NCBI RefSeq assembly: GCF_004342725.1
Contig: NZ_SMCP01000001.1
Coordinates: 307,679-371,678 of the forward strand
Length of the DNA stretch: 64,000 nt
Direction of reading: 5' to 3'
Origin: Testudinibacter aquarius
GTDB taxonomy: Bacteria; Pseudomonadota; Gammaproteobacteria; Enterobacterales; Pasteurellaceae
Below the pieces are notes generated by a model. It had not been told where the DNA came from. It saw nothing but the letters and a program-made list of their open reading frames with translations, and did no database searches. Made by a program: the position numbers and the translations under genes. Shown here piece by piece: positions 38,079-49,771 of this stretch. Position 1 is the stretch's first letter; each line of letters opens with the position of its first letter.

Positions 38079-40976
38079 ATGTGGTCCGAACTTTGTTATC
38101 CTGTGGAAAAATTTCAATCTTTGTTGCAAGCTGCCGAATTATCAACGCTTGCCGATGCTGAGTTTTTATCTCAGCTGAATACCGCACTTGCAATGTCCGA
38201 TTTTGTTGTCGAGGTGCTGCACAAGCAACCGCAATTATTGGCACAATGGGCGCAACAGCCGCCGTCGTTGCAGACTTGCACAGATTACCCTGCCCGCTTG
38301 CAAGCCGAATTAGCCGACATAACAACAGAAGAACAGCTTTATACCTTGCTGCGCCAATTTCGCAATCGGGAGATGGCGGCGTTGAGTTTTTGTCAGAGTT
38401 TAAATCTGATGTCGGTGGAACAAACCTTTACCGCACTTTCACAATTGGCGGAGAGTCTGATTGTGGCGACGCGCGATTGGCTCTATCCGAAAATCTGTCA
38501 AGAGTTGGGCACGCCAGTCAACAAGTGCGGTCAGCCGCAGCCATTATTGATTCTCGGTATGGGCAAATTAGGCGGCTTCGAACTGAATTTCTCCTCCGAT
38601 ATTGATCTGATTTTCACCTATCCGGAAAAGGGCGAAACCGTCGGCGCACGGCGTAGCGTAGACAATTCACAGTTTTTTATCCGCTTGGCGCAACGGATTA
38701 TCAAAGCCTTGGATCAACACACCATCGACGGCTTTGTCTATCGTACCGATATGCGCCTGCGCCCGTTCGGCGATGCCGGGGCGCTGGCGTTGAGTTTTGC
38801 CGCAATGGAAGATTACTATCAGGAACAGGGGCGTGATTGGGAGCGTTATGCGATGATCAAAGCCCGTTTGATGGGCGAAGACGAGGCCAATCCATATCAG
38901 CAACAACTGAAAAAAATGCTGAAGCCGTTTGTGTATCGGCGTTATATTGACTTCAGCGTGATCCAGTCGCTGCGTGATATGAAAGCGATGATTGAACGCG
39001 AAATCCGCCGTCGTGGCTTGGTGGATAATATCAAACTGGGTGCCGGCGGCATTCGCGAAGTGGAATTTATCGTGCAGGTGTTTCAACTGATTCGCGGCGG
39101 GCGTGAACCTGAGCTGCAACACCGCAGTCTGCTGACCGTGCTACCGCACTTGGTGCAGCTGAATCTGATTCCGGCGGAAGAAGCACAAGCACTACAACAG
39201 GCTTATCTATTTTTACGCCGAGTAGAAAACGTGCTGCAAGCGATTGATGATAAACAGACGCAACTGCTGCCGCAAAACCAGAGCGACCAAGTGCGGTTGG
39301 TACATGCCTGCCGCCGTTTCCGCTGTTTAAGCCAAAACGGACAATGGATTGAAGTTGAAAATCCGATTGACGATTGGCAGACATTTTATGCTTATCTGCA
39401 GCAACAGCAGCAAAATGTCCGCAATGTGTTTCAGCATTTGATTGGCGACGACAACGAAAATCAGTCAAACCAAGAGCATGATTCAATTTGGCGTGATTTT
39501 CTGAACAGCTATCAAGATGACGAGCTCAGCAGCCTGTTACAGCAATATTCATTTGCAGAAACGGTACACAACGAATTGCTAGCGGTTTTAAGCCATTTCC
39601 GCAGCGAGATTCAGCGCCGCCAAATCGGACAGCGTGGACGTGAAGTGCTGAACAAACTGATGCCGTGCGTATTGGATAAACTGTTTGCCCGAGCGGATAT
39701 CAGCAATGTGCTGCCTAAAATTTTGAATATCATCAGCAAAGTCGTCACTCGCACCACCTATCTGGAGTTGCTGCAAGAACACCCGGCGGCGCTGGATATG
39801 CTGATTCGGCTCAGTGCCGCTTCACCGATGATTGCCGAACAGATCGCTAATTTTCCGATTCTACTCGACGAACTGTTGGATCATAAAACCCTGTTCAATC
39901 CGCCACCGTTCACCGAATATCATAATACGTTGAAAGAGTATCTGATGCGCATTCCGCAAGATGATGAAGAACAACAGATTGATGCCCTGCGCCAATTTAA
40001 ACAGGCAACCCTGCTGCGCACCGCCGCCGCTGATATTTTAGAGGTGCTGCCGGTGATGAAAGTCAGCGATCACCTCACCTATTTAGCCGAAGCGATGATT
40101 AGCGCCGTGGTCAATCTGGCATGGCGACAAACCAGTGAACGTTTCGGCACGCCGGATCATTTGCAGCCGGAGCAGAAAAATTTTTTGGTGATTGCTTACG
40201 GCAAACTGGGCGGCATTGAACTGGGTTACAATTCCGATTTAGATCTGGTGTTTTTATACGACGCACCGGCAAACGGTCAAACCATCGGCGGCAAACGCAG
40301 CATCGACAGCAGCCAGTTTTACCTGCGGCTGGCACAAAAGATCATCAGTATTTTCAGCATTAATACCCGTGCCGGTATTTTGTATGAGGTGGATATGCGC
40401 TTGCGCCCATCCGGTGCGGCCGGCCTGCTGGTCAGTAGCCTGACGGCGTTTGAAACCTATCAACAGCAAGACGCTTGGACTTGGGAAAAACAGGCACTGG
40501 TTCGCACACGTGCCATCTATGGTGAAACCGCACTTCGCCAACGCTTCGAGCAGATTCGAGCTGATATTTTGGCCACTCCGCGTGATGTGGCGCAATTGCG
40601 GCAAGAGGTCAGCCAAATGCGGCTAAAAATGTATGAACATCTTGCCGAAACCCAAAGCGGCCTGTTCAATATTAAAACTGATCCGGGCGGCATCACCGAT
40701 ATTGAGTTTATCGCCCAATACTTAGTGCTTGCCAACACCCCTAATCATCCCGAACTGAGCCGCTGGTCGGACAACGTGCGGATTTTTGACAGCATGGCGC
40801 AAGTCGGGGTACTGAGTGCGGAACAAACCAAGAAATTAAAACGCAGTTATGTCGATTTACGCAATAAAATTCACCATTTGAACCTGATTGGTAAAAAATC
40901 GATTGTCAGTGCCGAGCAATTTAGTGTAGAAAGGGCGTTTGTCAGAGAAATCTGGCAAATGCTGTTTGCCGACTAA
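38079..40976 (+). CDS. glnE: Glutamine synthetase adenylyltransferase / adenylyl-removing enzyme
   Basis: This 965-residue bifunctional enzyme sets glutamine synthetase activity under PII control. It has two nucleotidyltransferase domains: [20 protein letters not shown] near residue 165 (adenylyl removal) and [20 protein letters not shown] near 705 (adenylylation), joined by a helical regulatory part. Length is typical. Several USS lie within the gene. It is transcribed alone, with USS ACCGCACTT close to the ribosome site. Confidence 0.96.
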   Translation: MWSELCYPVEKFQSLLQAAELSTLADAEFLSQLNTALAMSDFVVEVLHKQPQLLAQWAQQPPSLQTCTDYPARLQAELADITTEEQLYTLLRQFRNREMAALSFCQSLNLMSVEQTFTALSQLAESLIVATRDWLYPKICQELGTPVNKCGQPQPLLILGMGKLGGFELNFSSDIDLIFTYPEKGETVGARRSVDNSQFFIRLAQRIIKALDQHTIDGFVYRTDMRLRPFGDAGALALSFAAMEDYYQEQGRDWERYAMIKARLMGEDEANPYQQQLKKMLKPFVYRRYIDFSVIQSLRDMKAMIEREIRRRGLVDNIKLGAGGIREVEFIVQVFQLIRGGREPELQHRSLLTVLPHLVQLNLIPAEEAQALQQAYLFLRRVENVLQAIDDKQTQLLPQNQSDQVRLVHACRRFRCLSQNGQWIEVENPIDDWQTFYAYLQQQQQNVRNVFQHLIGDDNENQSNQEHDSIWRDFLNSYQDDELSSLLQQYSFAETVHNELLAVLSHFRSEIQRRQIGQRGREVLNKLMPCVLDKLFARADISNVLPKILNIISKVVTRTTYLELLQEHPAALDMLIRLSAASPMIAEQIANFPILLDELLDHKTLFNPPPFTEYHNTLKEYLMRIPQDDEEQQIDALRQFKQATLLRTAAADILEVLPVMKVSDHLTYLAEAMISAVVNLAWRQTSERFGTPDHLQPEQKNFLVIAYGKLGGIELGYNSDLDLVFLYDAPANGQTIGGKRSIDSSQFYLRLAQKIISIFSINTRAGILYEVDMRLRPSGAAGLLVSSLTAFETYQQQDAWTWEKQALVRTRAIYGETALRQRFEQIRADILATPRDVAQLRQEVSQMRLKMYEHLAETQSGLFNIKTDPGGITDIEFIAQYLVLANTPNHPELSRWSDNVRIFDSMAQVGVLSAEQTKKLKRSYVDLRNKIHHLNLIGKKSIVSAEQFSVERAFVREIWQMLFAD

Positions 40977-41088
40977 GGCATAAAGTGCGCTCAGCAACGA
41001 ACGGATTTACTTATTTTGCTTGCTTAATTTGATTAAAAATGCAAAATAATAACATATTTATTCAATAATCAGCTTAGATAGGACGATT

Positions 41089-42459
41089 ATGATACGCGAT
41101 ACCGAATTAGTCGAATGGTTCCGAGAATCCACGCCTTACGTCAGCCTGCACCGTGATAAAACCTTTGTCATTATGCTGGACGGCGATACGATTGCCTCCA
41201 GAAACTTTATTAATATTATCAATGATATCAGCTTGTTACATAGTCTTGGCATCAAGTTGGTGGTGGTTTTCGGTGTGCGTCATCAAATCAACGAAACCCT
41301 GCAAGCCCATGATATTGCGCCTGTCTATCATAAAAATATTCGAGTAACTGATGCCGACACATTGGAATTGGTGAAGCAAGTAGTCGGTAAATTGCAATTT
41401 GACATCAGTGCCCGCCTGTCGGTGCGCAGCTTTAATGCCGGCAACCACAGTAATAACAGTATTAATGTGGTCAGCGGCAATTTTGTCATTGCTCAACCGA
41501 TCGGAGTTGATGACGGCGTGGACTATATGTTGAGTGGCAAAATCCGCCGAATTGATATCAAAGCCATCAAGCAGCAGCTCGACAACGATGCGATTGTCTT
41601 GTTAGGGCCAATCGGCGCCTCGGTCACCGGTGAAAACTTCAATATGCCGTTTGAAGACATTGCCACCCAAGTTGCGATTAAGCTGAATGCCGAAAAACTG
41701 ATCGGTTTTTGTGCCGACGACGGTATCCGTGATGAAGCCGGCGAGATCATTGCCGACCTGTTCCCGCAACGTGCAGCCGTGCATCTGCATCAACTGATCG
41801 AAAGTGGGCAATATCACAGCTCGCAAGCCCGCTTCCTGCAAGCGGCAATTGATGTCAGCCGTGCCGGCATCAAACGTTCGCACTTGCTCAGCTACGAAGA
41901 AGACGGCACGCTATTGCAAGAACTGTTCTCACGCGACGGGATCGGTACTCAGGTGTCGATGGAAAGCTCGGAAACCATTCGCATTGCCACCATTCAAGAT
42001 ATCGCAGCACTACTGGCACTGATTCACCCGCTGGAGCAGCAAGGTATTTTGGTCAAGCGTTCACGGGAACAGCTGGAAATGGAGATCGGCAACTACACTA
42101 TTATTGAACGTGACGGAGTGATAATCGCTTGTGCCGCCTTGAATGTTTACGCCGAAGAGAGCATGGCGGAAATGGCGTGTGTAGCAGTGCATCCAGATTA
42201 TCGCAACTCTTCTCGCGGCGATATTCTGCTGGAAGAGCTGCAAAAACGGGCACGAAAACTCAAAATCAAACAGCTGTTTGTGCTGACCACTCGCACGGTA
42301 CATTGGTTCCAAGAACGCGGCTTTAAAATTGCCAATGTCGAGGATTTGCCGAAAGACAAGCGTGAACACTACAACTATCAGCGCAAATCTAAAATATTAA
42401 TCCAAAACTTATTTGACGGCGAACATGGACATCGCAGCGAACGCACCGAACGAGGCTGA
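41089..42459 (+). CDS. argA: N-acetylglutamate synthase (amino-acid acetyltransferase)
   Basis: This 456-residue first enzyme of arginine synthesis joins an N-terminal amino-acid-kinase-like domain ([33 protein letters not shown]), where arginine feedback acts, to a C-terminal GNAT domain ([23 protein letters not shown]). I see no clear ARG box in the 110-base leader. The end overlaps the next gene by 35 bases. Confidence 0.95.
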   Translation: MIRDTELVEWFRESTPYVSLHRDKTFVIMLDGDTIASRNFINIINDISLLHSLGIKLVVVFGVRHQINETLQAHDIAPVYHKNIRVTDADTLELVKQVVGKLQFDISARLSVRSFNAGNHSNNSINVVSGNFVIAQPIGVDDGVDYMLSGKIRRIDIKAIKQQLDNDAIVLLGPIGASVTGENFNMPFEDIATQVAIKLNAEKLIGFCADDGIRDEAGEIIADLFPQRAAVHLHQLIESGQYHSSQARFLQAAIDVSRAGIKRSHLLSYEEDGTLLQELFSRDGIGTQVSMESSETIRIATIQDIAALLALIHPLEQQGILVKRSREQLEMEIGNYTIIERDGVIIACAALNVYAEESMAEMACVAVHPDYRNSSRGDILLEELQKRARKLKIKQLFVLTTRTVHWFQERGFKIANVEDLPKDKREHYNYQRKSKILIQNLFDGEHGHRSERTERG

Positions 42460-43120
42460 GTTGTTCCTGCACACTCACCCCTATCCGCCCTTTATTCCAC
42501 CCAATGCCGACAAACTGATTGTCGGCACTTTACCCCCGCCACGTTTTTCGCAAGGTTGGCTGAAAGCCGATGATGTGGATTTTTGCTACGGCAGTCGCGA
42601 CGGGCAGCTCTGGCTGATTTTGGGCAAAATTTTTGGCGTTGATTTTCAGTTTGAAAACAGTCAAAGTGCGGTGCAACAGCGACAACATTTTCTATATGAA
42701 CACAATATCGGGATTTGCGATATTGTGCAGCAGTGCCAACGAGCCAAAATCGACGCCTCCGATATTGGCATGCAGCAGATTGTGCTGCGTCCGCTACTGC
42801 ACTATTTAAGCGAAAATCCGAAGATCAACACGCTGCTATTCACCGGTGGTAACAGCAAAAACGGTCCCGAATACCTGTTTCGTCGACACCTAAAAACAGC
42901 GGGTTTAAGCCTAACATTAGTCAACAACACTATTCCGCGAATTCACCAATTTAGCTGGCAAAACCGCACTTTCACCACCGTATCGCTCACCGCCCCTTCC
43001 GGCGCCGCCAATCGTGCGGTCGGCAGCATGGCGGAATATAAACAGCTGAAAGCACAACACCCCGAATTCAATACGATTGATTTCAGGGTGTTGCAATATC
43101 AGCGTTTTTTTAAAAACTAA
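42425..43120 (+). CDS. Uracil-DNA-glycosylase-superfamily protein
   Basis: From the ATG at 42425 the protein has 231 residues. It shows the two superfamily loops: [13 protein letters not shown] (in the place of GxxPG) with [17 protein letters not shown], and a motif-B-like [16 protein letters not shown] central [19 protein letters not shown] follows the fold. The best fit is the hypoxanthine/uracil glycosylase-like families used in repair of deaminated bases, but the exact class is open. It overlaps argA by 35 bases, and its stop overlaps the convergent uppP stop. Confidence 0.65.
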   Translation: MDIAANAPNEAELFLHTHPYPPFIPPNADKLIVGTLPPPRFSQGWLKADDVDFCYGSRDGQLWLILGKIFGVDFQFENSQSAVQQRQHFLYEHNIGICDIVQQCQRAKIDASDIGMQQIVLRPLLHYLSENPKINTLLFTGGNSKNGPEYLFRRHLKTAGLSLTLVNNTIPRIHQFSWQNRTFTTVSLTAPSGAANRAVGSMAEYKQLKAQHPEFNTIDFRVLQYQRFFKN

Positions 43121-43920
43121 TACAAAAACACAAAATACAATACAATTGCCACCACAAAGCGGTAAATGGCGAACGGCACGAATGAAATCCGTTTAATCAG
43201 ATTCAGTAACCATTTGATCGCCATCATCGCGACCACAAACGCAGTGACGAAGCCGACGGCAAACATCGGTAAGTCGTCAAGCGTCAGGAAATGCCAGCTT
43301 TTATACAGATCCAGTGCGGTGGCACCCATCATCATCGGGGCGGCCAAAATAAAGGAATATTCTGCGGCAGCATGGCGACCGACCCCCATCAACAATCCGC
43401 CGGAAATGGTTGCGCCAGAACGGGAAAAGCCCGGTGACAGTGCCAAACATTGGAATAAGCCGATGGCAAATGCTTGTTTATAACTGATTTGATCCAGCGT
43501 GTTGGCGCTGACCGGCGGACGAAACTTTTCCGCCAACAGCAACAAAACCCCACCAACGACCAAGGCATAAATCACATTCTGAATGCTGAACCAGGATTTG
43601 ATGGTGCTGTGAAACAGCAAACCGATCACTACTGCCGGAATCATGCCTAAAATAATGTGCAATAGCGTCAAGTGCGGTTGGTGCTGATCCGGTTTTTCAC
43701 CAAAATGAATGCCGATCAAGCCGAACATTTTGCGCCAAAACACCACCACCACGGCTAAAATCGAGCCTAGCTGGATCATCACCTCGAAGGTTGCCGCTTT
43801 TTCACCGGTGAAGCCTAAAAACTCACCGGCGATAATCAAATGCCCGGTGGAGGAAACCGGCAAAAACTCGGTCAACCCCTCGACAATCCCCATTATCACC
43901 GCAATAAATATCTCTGACAT
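43117..43920 (-). CDS. uppP: Undecaprenyl-diphosphatase
   Basis: This 267-residue inner-membrane BacA-type phosphatase recycles the lipid carrier of cell-wall synthesis. The active-site blocks are [16 protein letters not shown] at the N-terminus and [17 protein letters not shown] around residue 165, with about eight membrane helices. It is a single gene and the end of the frame meets the glycosylase gene. Confidence 0.96.
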   Translation of the reverse strand: MSEIFIAVIMGIVEGLTEFLPVSSTGHLIIAGEFLGFTGEKAATFEVMIQLGSILAVVVVFWRKMFGLIGIHFGEKPDQHQPHLTLLHIILGMIPAVVIGLLFHSTIKSWFSIQNVIYALVVGGVLLLLAEKFRPPVSANTLDQISYKQAFAIGLFQCLALSPGFSRSGATISGGLLMGVGRHAAAEYSFILAAPMMMGATALDLYKSWHFLTLDDLPMFAVGFVTAFVVAMMAIKWLLNLIKRISFVPFAIYRFVVAIVLYFVFLY

Positions 43921-43973
43921 TTTCTCTCCTATTTTCTGTCACCTAATCTTTGTTACTACTCTGTCCACTAGGA

Positions 43974-44945
43974 CTATGCATTATCAATACTAAAACTGAT
44001 CACATCGGCAATATTTTGTTGCCCCAAGGCAATCATCAACAACCGATCGACCCCCAGCGCTACGCCAGCACATTGCGGCATGCCTTGCTGCAAAGCGGCA
44101 ATAAAACGCGGGTCAATTTCACGTGGTGGCAAGCCGCTTGCTGTGCGCTGCTTATTGTCTCGTTCGAAACGGTGCAATTGTTCGTCAGCATCGGTCAGCT
44201 CATTAAACCCGTTCGCTAGCTCCAAGCCCTTGTAATAAAACTCAAATCGTTCCGCCACACGGTGATCTTCCGAGCTGATTTGCGCCAGTGCCGCTTGCGA
44301 GGTCGGAAAATAATAGACCGCTGCCGGACGCTCCTGCCCGATATTCGGCTCGACAATTTGGCTGAACAAAAATTGCAGCAGCATATCGCGCGACTGCTTG
44401 GCGGCATCGACCAAGCCATGCTCCGCCGCTTTTTTTGCCAGCTCGGTTTTTTCTGCCGACAGCGAATCCAAACCGACATATTCCTGAAAAATAAACTGGT
44501 AACTAAACGATTCTGCCGGTTCGCAGTCCAGAATCTGTTGCAGCAAATCATCGACTTCATTAATCAGGCGATACATATCAAAGTGCGGTCGATACCACTC
44601 CAACATCGTAAATTCAGGATTGTGATGGCGCCCGGCTTCTTCATTGCGGAACACTTTGCAAATCTGAAAAATCGGCCCACTGCCGGCGGCTAGCAGACGT
44701 TTCATGTGATATTCAGGACTGGTACCCAAAAATAAGGTTTTCGGCGTGGCTTGAAACGGTGCAATAAACTGCGTTTCAAATACGGCAAGATGCACATCGG
44801 TGACCGCATATTCGCTTAAAATCGGGGTATCGACTTCCAATAAACCGCGATCAATAAAGAAACTGCGCAATTCGGCAACAATTTTGGCACGAGCGATAAT
44901 ATTTTTTATCGCCGCACTCGGCTGCCACTGTTGTTGTAAAATCAT
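43974..44945 (-). CDS. epmA: EF-P beta-lysyltransferase EpmA (GenX/PoxA/YjeA)
   Basis: This 323-residue LysRS paralogue attaches beta-lysine to elongation factor P. It has class II synthetase motifs ([20 protein letters not shown] and [12 protein letters not shown]) and lacks the anticodon-binding domain of LysRS. The length is that of EpmA. It is divergent from frdABCD, a common arrangement in gammaproteobacteria. Confidence 0.95.
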   Translation of the reverse strand: MILQQQWQPSAAIKNIIARAKIVAELRSFFIDRGLLEVDTPILSEYAVTDVHLAVFETQFIAPFQATPKTLFLGTSPEYHMKRLLAAGSGPIFQICKVFRNEEAGRHHNPEFTMLEWYRPHFDMYRLINEVDDLLQQILDCEPAESFSYQFIFQEYVGLDSLSAEKTELAKKAAEHGLVDAAKQSRDMLLQFLFSQIVEPNIGQERPAAVYYFPTSQAALAQISSEDHRVAERFEFYYKGLELANGFNELTDADEQLHRFERDNKQRTASGLPPREIDPRFIAALQQGMPQCAGVALGVDRLLMIALGQQNIADVISFSIDNA

Positions 44946-45014
44946 TGCTTATGATCCCAAAAAATAAATCAAGGCATCGGCAAAGCGTTAAACGTACGGT
45001 TTAGATTGCAATAG

Positions 45015-45102
45015 TAGGGGCGGATTGTATCCGCCCATTTGCGAAGTGCGGTATAAGCATTTAACCAATAAAGAATAAATACAAAGTGCGGTTCGGGCTA
45101 CC
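45015..45102 (-). repeat. Palindrome-ended USS-bearing repeat, copy B (one end deleted)
   Basis: This inverted copy keeps the end GTAGGGGCGGATTGTATCC, the USS and ATAAGCATTTAA. The opposite palindrome is lost, and TTCGGGC runs directly into TAC. It occupies the epmA-frdA gap. The remaining 300 bases up to frdA hold a second USS, the regulatory site below and a GCCC/GGGC hairpin near 45265, and no gene. Confidence 0.75.
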
Positions 45103-45237
45103 ATTGCCAATAATCTGCTTGCCAATAAACATTAAGTGCGCATTTTATCGGTTATCCCGTAAAGTCACAATCGAATCTTACACAAAGGAATACGAATACT
45201 TGACCATAAAAGTAAGTTATTAAATCTACTAACTTTT

Positions 45238-45251
45238 TTGAGGTAGATCAC
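45238..45251 (+). promoter_or_regulatory. Candidate FNR site of frdABCD
   Basis: TTGAGGTAGATCAC matches the FNR consensus TTGATnnnnATCAA at eight of ten fixed positions. It lies about 160 bases before frdA, an oxygen-controlled operon in relatives. A CRP-like reading of the same bases is also possible. Confidence 0.4.
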
Positions 45252-45407
45252 GAAACGCCCCCTTTTTCAGGGCATTTATCAAAAAACAATTAAACTGTTG
45301 GAGAAAAGATGGCAAAATGACTTTGATCAAAAAATCATACTTACTGTTTATATTACTTTTTGACTCTAAATCATTACTTTTACTTACATCTATCCTGGAG
45401 GAATATC

Positions 45408-47195
45408 GTGCAAACTATCAATGTCGATATTGCAATTGTCGGTGCCGGTGGCGGCGGTTTACGGGCTGCGATTGCAGCTGCGGAAGCTAACCCGAATCTC
45501 AAGATTGCCTTAATATCAAAAGTGTATCCGATGCGTAGTCATACTGTGGCAGCCGAAGGCGGTGCCGCAGCCGTCATCAAATCCGAAGATAGTTATGACA
45601 AGCATTTCCATGATACGGTAGCCGGCGGTGACTGGCTGTGCGAACAAGATGTAGTTGAACATTTTGTTGAGCACTCACCGATTGAAATGACCCAGTTAGA
45701 GCGTTGGGGCTGCCCGTGGAGTCGCCGTGACGATGGTGAAGTCAATGTACGCCGATTCGGCGGTATGAAAATCGAGCGCACTTGGTTTGCTGCCGATAAA
45801 ACCGGCTTCCACCTGCTGCACACGCTGTTCCAAACCTCGATTCAATTCCCGCAAATTATCCGCTACGATGAGCACTTTGTGCTGGATATTCTGACCGACG
45901 ACGGTCATGCCCGTGGCGTAGTGGCGATGAACATGATGGAAGGCACCTTGGTACAAATCAATGCCAATGCGGTGGTGATCGCTACCGGCGGTGGCTGTCG
46001 CGCATTCCGTTTCAACACCAACGGTGGCATCGTCACCGGTGACGGTTTATCCATGGCTTACCGTCACGGCGTGCCGTTGCGTGATATGGAATTTGTGCAA
46101 TACCACCCGACCGGGTTGCCGAATACCGGGATTTTGATGACCGAAGGTTGCCGTGGTGAAGGCGGTATCTTGGTCAATAAAGACGGCTATCGTTACCTGC
46201 AAGATTATGGTTTGGGACCGGAAACACCAATCGGCAAACCGGAAAACAAATATATGGAATTGGGCCCACGTGACAAAGTGTCGCAAGCATTCTGGCAAGA
46301 ATGGCGTTTGGGTCGCACCCTGAAAACGGCGAAAGGTGTGGATGTGGTGCATCTGGATCTGCGTCATTTGGGTGAAAAATACCTGCATGAGCGTCTGCCG
46401 TTTATCTGTGAACTGGCGAAAGCCTACGAAGGCGTTGATCCGGCAAAAGCCCCGATTCCGGTGCGTCCGGTGGTGCACTACACCATGGGCGGTATCGAAG
46501 TCGATCAACAAGCAGAAACTCGCATCAAAGGTTTATTTGCTGTAGGTGAATGTGCCTCCTCCGGCTTGCACGGCGCGAACCGTTTAGGTTCGAACTCCTT
46601 GGCGGAATTGGTGGTTATCGGTAAAGTGGCCGGTGAATACGCCGCACAAAGAGCGGTTGAAAGCCAAAATATCAATACGGCAGCTGTCGATGCACAAGCC
46701 AAAGATGTGGTCGGACGTTTACAAGCCCTGCTGGATCAAGACGGCAATGAAAGCTGGTCGAAAATCCGTGATGAGATGGGCGACTCGATGGAAGAGGGTT
46801 GCGGTATCTATCGTACTGAAGAATCCATGCAAAAAACCGTGGATAAAATTGCTGAGTTGAAAGAACGCTTCAAAAAAGTGCGGGTGTCAGACCGTTCCAG
46901 CGTGTTCAATACCGATATTCTCTACACCATTGAATTAGGTACGATTCTCGATGTGGCACAATCGATCTCTTCTTCTGCGGTTGCACGGAAAGAATCTCGT
47001 GGCGCACACCAACGTTTGGACTACGTTGAACGTGACGATACCAACTACTTGAAACATACTCTCGCCTATTACAATGCAGACGGCGCACCACGAATTGAAT
47101 ACAGTGATGTGAAGATTACCAAATCGCAACCTGCTAAACGTGTATATGGTGCGGAAGCAGAAGCCGCAGAAGCAGCAAAGGCAAACAAGGAGTAA
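45408..47195 (+). CDS. frdA: Fumarate reductase flavoprotein subunit
   Basis: This 595-residue catalytic subunit has the FAD-binding VDIAIVGAGGGGLRAAIAAA, the covalent-flavin histidine region MRSHTVAAEGG, and HPTGLPNTGILMTEGCRGEGG at the substrate site. I start at the GTG at 45408, which follows GGAGG and gives VQTINVDIAIV; the frame stays open 16 codons further upstream. It is the first gene of frdABCD, which makes anaerobic fumarate respiration possible. Confidence 0.97.
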   Translation: MQTINVDIAIVGAGGGGLRAAIAAAEANPNLKIALISKVYPMRSHTVAAEGGAAAVIKSEDSYDKHFHDTVAGGDWLCEQDVVEHFVEHSPIEMTQLERWGCPWSRRDDGEVNVRRFGGMKIERTWFAADKTGFHLLHTLFQTSIQFPQIIRYDEHFVLDILTDDGHARGVVAMNMMEGTLVQINANAVVIATGGGCRAFRFNTNGGIVTGDGLSMAYRHGVPLRDMEFVQYHPTGLPNTGILMTEGCRGEGGILVNKDGYRYLQDYGLGPETPIGKPENKYMELGPRDKVSQAFWQEWRLGRTLKTAKGVDVVHLDLRHLGEKYLHERLPFICELAKAYEGVDPAKAPIPVRPVVHYTMGGIEVDQQAETRIKGLFAVGECASSGLHGANRLGSNSLAELVVIGKVAGEYAAQRAVESQNINTAAVDAQAKDVVGRLQALLDQDGNESWSKIRDEMGDSMEEGCGIYRTEESMQKTVDKIAELKERFKKVRVSDRSSVFNTDILYTIELGTILDVAQSISSSAVARKESRGAHQRLDYVERDDTNYLKHTLAYYNADGAPRIEYSDVKITKSQPAKRVYGAEAEAAEAAKANKE

Positions 47196-47198
47196 GCA

Positions 47199-47939
47199 AT
47201 GGGTAATCTAGCTAACAAAACAATGACTATTGAAGTGCTTCGCTATAATCCCGAAGTTGACAAAGAACCCTACTTGAAGGCTTATCAAGTGCCTTATGAC
47301 GATCAAACTTCGTTATTGGATGCCTTGGGCTACATCAAGGATGAACTGGAGCCTGAACTCTCCTATCGTTGGTCATGCCGGATGGCGATCTGCGGTTCTT
47401 GCGGCATGATGGTCAATAATAAACCGAGTTTGGCTTGTAAGACGTTCTTACGTGACTACAGCGGTTTTATGCGAGTTGAGGCGCTGGCCAACTTCCCGAT
47501 TGAACGTGACTTAGTGGTAGACCTCAGCCACTTTATCGAAAGTTTAGAATCGATCAAACCGTATATTATCGGCAACAAAGCGCCTCCGGGCGAACGGACT
47601 AAGCAAACACCGGCGCAGTTGGAAAAATACCGCACTTTCTCTATGTGTATCAACTGTGGCTTGTGCTATGCCGCCTGCCCGCAATTCGGTTTAAATCCTG
47701 AATTCGTCGGCCCGGCAGTGCTGACACTGGCACACCGCTATAATCTGGATAATCGTGATCACGGCAAAGCCGAGCGTTTGAAAATCATGAACGGTAAAAA
47801 CGGCGTGTGGACTTGTACTTTCGTCGGCTACTGCTCCGAAGTCTGCCCGAAACACGTTGATCCGGCGGCGGGTGTGAACCAAGGCAAAGTCGAGTCAGCA
47901 AAAGACTACGTTATCGCCATGCTGAAACCGCAAAAGTAA
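47199..47939 (+). CDS. frdB: Fumarate reductase iron-sulfur subunit
   Basis: The 246-residue subunit carries a [2Fe-2S] site ([22 protein letters not shown]), and [4Fe-4S] and [3Fe-4S] sites ([12 protein letters not shown] and [15 protein letters not shown]). It passes electrons from quinol in FrdCD to FrdA. It starts three bases after the frdA stop. Confidence 0.97.
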   Translation: MGNLANKTMTIEVLRYNPEVDKEPYLKAYQVPYDDQTSLLDALGYIKDELEPELSYRWSCRMAICGSCGMMVNNKPSLACKTFLRDYSGFMRVEALANFPIERDLVVDLSHFIESLESIKPYIIGNKAPPGERTKQTPAQLEKYRTFSMCINCGLCYAACPQFGLNPEFVGPAVLTLAHRYNLDNRDHGKAERLKIMNGKNGVWTCTFVGYCSEVCPKHVDPAAGVNQGKVESAKDYVIAMLKPQK

Positions 47940-47949
47940 GGAGCAAAGA

Positions 47950-48348
47950 ATGACAACTACAACCAGCAAACGCAATAAATATGTGCGTGAAGTCAAACCC
48001 AACTGGTGGCAAAAAATAGATTTCTACAAAATGTATATTTTGCGTGAATCTACCGCACTTCCGACCATTTGGTTCTGTATCGTCCTGCTTTACGGTTTCC
48101 TGTGTTTAGGCAACGGAACCTTTGAAACCAGTTTTGTTTCCTTTTTGAAAAATCCGTTGGTCATCATCCTGAATGTGATCACAATGGCAGGTGTGGTGTT
48201 TAATACCATCACATGGTACGGCTTGACCCCGAAAGCCTTAAATTTGATCTACAAAAACGAGCGCTTGCCGCAAACGGTGATCAAAAATTTAATGTGGGTT
48301 ATCACGATCGCCGTTTCGGTCTTAACCCTTATTCTTGTGTATATCTAG
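47950..48348 (+). CDS. frdC: Fumarate reductase membrane anchor subunit C
   Basis: This 132-residue protein has three membrane helices and the family N-terminus [27 protein letters not shown] block, including the Glu that lies near the quinone site. It anchors FrdAB and helps oxidise menaquinol. It starts 10 bases after frdB. Confidence 0.95.
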   Translation: MTTTTSKRNKYVREVKPNWWQKIDFYKMYILRESTALPTIWFCIVLLYGFLCLGNGTFETSFVSFLKNPLVIILNVITMAGVVFNTITWYGLTPKALNLIYKNERLPQTVIKNLMWVITIAVSVLTLILVYI

Positions 48349-48358
48349 GAGGAAAACG

Positions 48359-48700
48359 ATGAAACAAGCTCCAAAACGTTCCAATGAACCTGTGGTATGG
48401 TTGCTATTTGGCGCAGGCGGAACCATCAGTGCCATTGTTTTCCCTGTGTTGGCATTAATTCTGCTGTTCCTCTATCCGTTGGGATTGGTTGATGCAGGCA
48501 ATATGCTAGCGTTTGCACAAAGCATTATCGGCAAACTGATTCTGCTCGCCGTAGCAATCTTCCCGATGTGGGCAGGCATGCATCGCTTACACCACGGTAT
48601 GCACGATTTCAAACTGCACGTTCCCGCCGCCGGTGTCATTTTCTACGGCTTGGCGGCACTGTATTCTGTGTTGGTATTTTTTGCGGTGATTAATATTTAA
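48359..48700 (+). CDS. frdD: Fumarate reductase membrane anchor subunit D
   Basis: The 113-residue second anchor has three membrane helices and the block [16 protein letters not shown] typical of FrdD. The ATG at 48359 follows AGGAGG; an upstream ATG at 48335 overlaps frdC and lacks a ribosome site. It is the last gene of the operon. Confidence 0.95.
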   Translation: MKQAPKRSNEPVVWLLFGAGGTISAIVFPVLALILLFLYPLGLVDAGNMLAFAQSIIGKLILLAVAIFPMWAGMHRLHHGMHDFKLHVPAAGVIFYGLAALYSVLVFFAVINI

Positions 48701-48717
48701 ACCGCACTTGAAACGAA

Positions 48718-48749
48718 AACGCTCAAACAAATTGTTTGAGCGTTTTTTT
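48718..48749. terminator. Terminator after frdD
   Basis: AACGCTCAAACAA and TTGTTTGAGCGTT form a 13-bp perfect stem with one loop base and a T7 tail. It can also serve the convergent LysR gene. Confidence 0.9.
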
Positions 48750-48772
48750 ATAAAAACTCAAATATACTGTAC

Positions 48773-49666
48773 TCATCTACTGTTGTGTAACTCTTCTTCC
48801 AACCAATTGATAAAGTGCTGTACTTTGGCATATTTTTTATGCGTATGTGGAAAAACAATATAATGTGCATCAATAGGAATCATATAATTACTACCAAAAA
48901 CGGGGATTAATTCACCCGATTGTATAAAAGGTTGTGCTAATAAACTGCTTTCTACAATGACACCAAGATTTTGTTTAGCCGCTTCAAAACTCATATATGA
49001 ACGATCGAAACTAAAGGCATAGGATAAATTTTCTATCTGTACATTATGATATGCAAACCATTGTTGCCATTGCATCAGCATACATTGAGAAGCGATTAAA
49101 TCGCATTTTAATAAATCTATTGGTTCATTGATTTGATTCTTTTTAAGAAAATCAGGGTGAGCCAACACAATTGCATATTCATTTTTAATAGGAATAGCGC
49201 TTAATCCTTTCCAAGAAAAACTACCATAACGAATATCTACATCAGTTTGAGATAGATTAAACTGAATATTTTCATAGGAACAATCAATATTGATTTGATA
49301 TTCAGGATATTGCTTTTTAAACTTTTCCAATCTCGGTAATAAATAAAGCAAGCCAAAAGTTGGAGCAGTATGAATGCGTAAGGTTTCTTGCTCTTGACGT
49401 TCAATAATATCATTAGTTGCTGCACCTAAGGTATGTAATGCACCTGAAATAGCATCAAGATATTGTTGCCCTATTCCAGTGAGTTTTATCCCCCTTCCAG
49501 TACGATAAAATAATTTTTTATCTAATAAACTTTCTAACCCTGCAATTTGATGGCTGACTGCTGACGGTGAAATATTTAAACTTTCTGCCGCTTTTACAAT
49601 ATTTCCGAAATAAGCAGCCTGCTCAAATACTCGCAGGGATTTTAGCGGAGGAATAATGTTTGCCAT
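48773..49666 (-). CDS. LysR-family regulator (GcvA-like subgroup)
   Basis: The 297-residue regulator starts with the GcvA-like helix-turn-helix region (PPLKSLRVFEQAAYFGNIVK, SPSAVSHQIAGLESLLDKKL), followed by a periplasmic-binding-fold effector domain. It is the last gene on the strand after the MFS permease and most likely controls the SDR-transketolase-MFS genes upstream. Its bases are clearly richer in A+T than those of its neighbours, and it has no full USS. Confidence 0.92.
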   Translation of the reverse strand: MANIIPPLKSLRVFEQAAYFGNIVKAAESLNISPSAVSHQIAGLESLLDKKLFYRTGRGIKLTGIGQQYLDAISGALHTLGAATNDIIERQEQETLRIHTAPTFGLLYLLPRLEKFKKQYPEYQINIDCSYENIQFNLSQTDVDIRYGSFSWKGLSAIPIKNEYAIVLAHPDFLKKNQINEPIDLLKCDLIASQCMLMQWQQWFAYHNVQIENLSYAFSFDRSYMSFEAAKQNLGVIVESSLLAQPFIQSGELIPVFGSNYMIPIDAHYIVFPHTHKKYAKVQHFINWLEEELHNSR

Positions 49667-49771
49667 AATTTTTCCTTGTGATAAAACTGATGCATAACTT
49701 ATTATAAATTATAAAAAAAAGAACACAATACGGCAAAATATTGTGTTCAAATAAAGGGTAAAAGTCAGATA

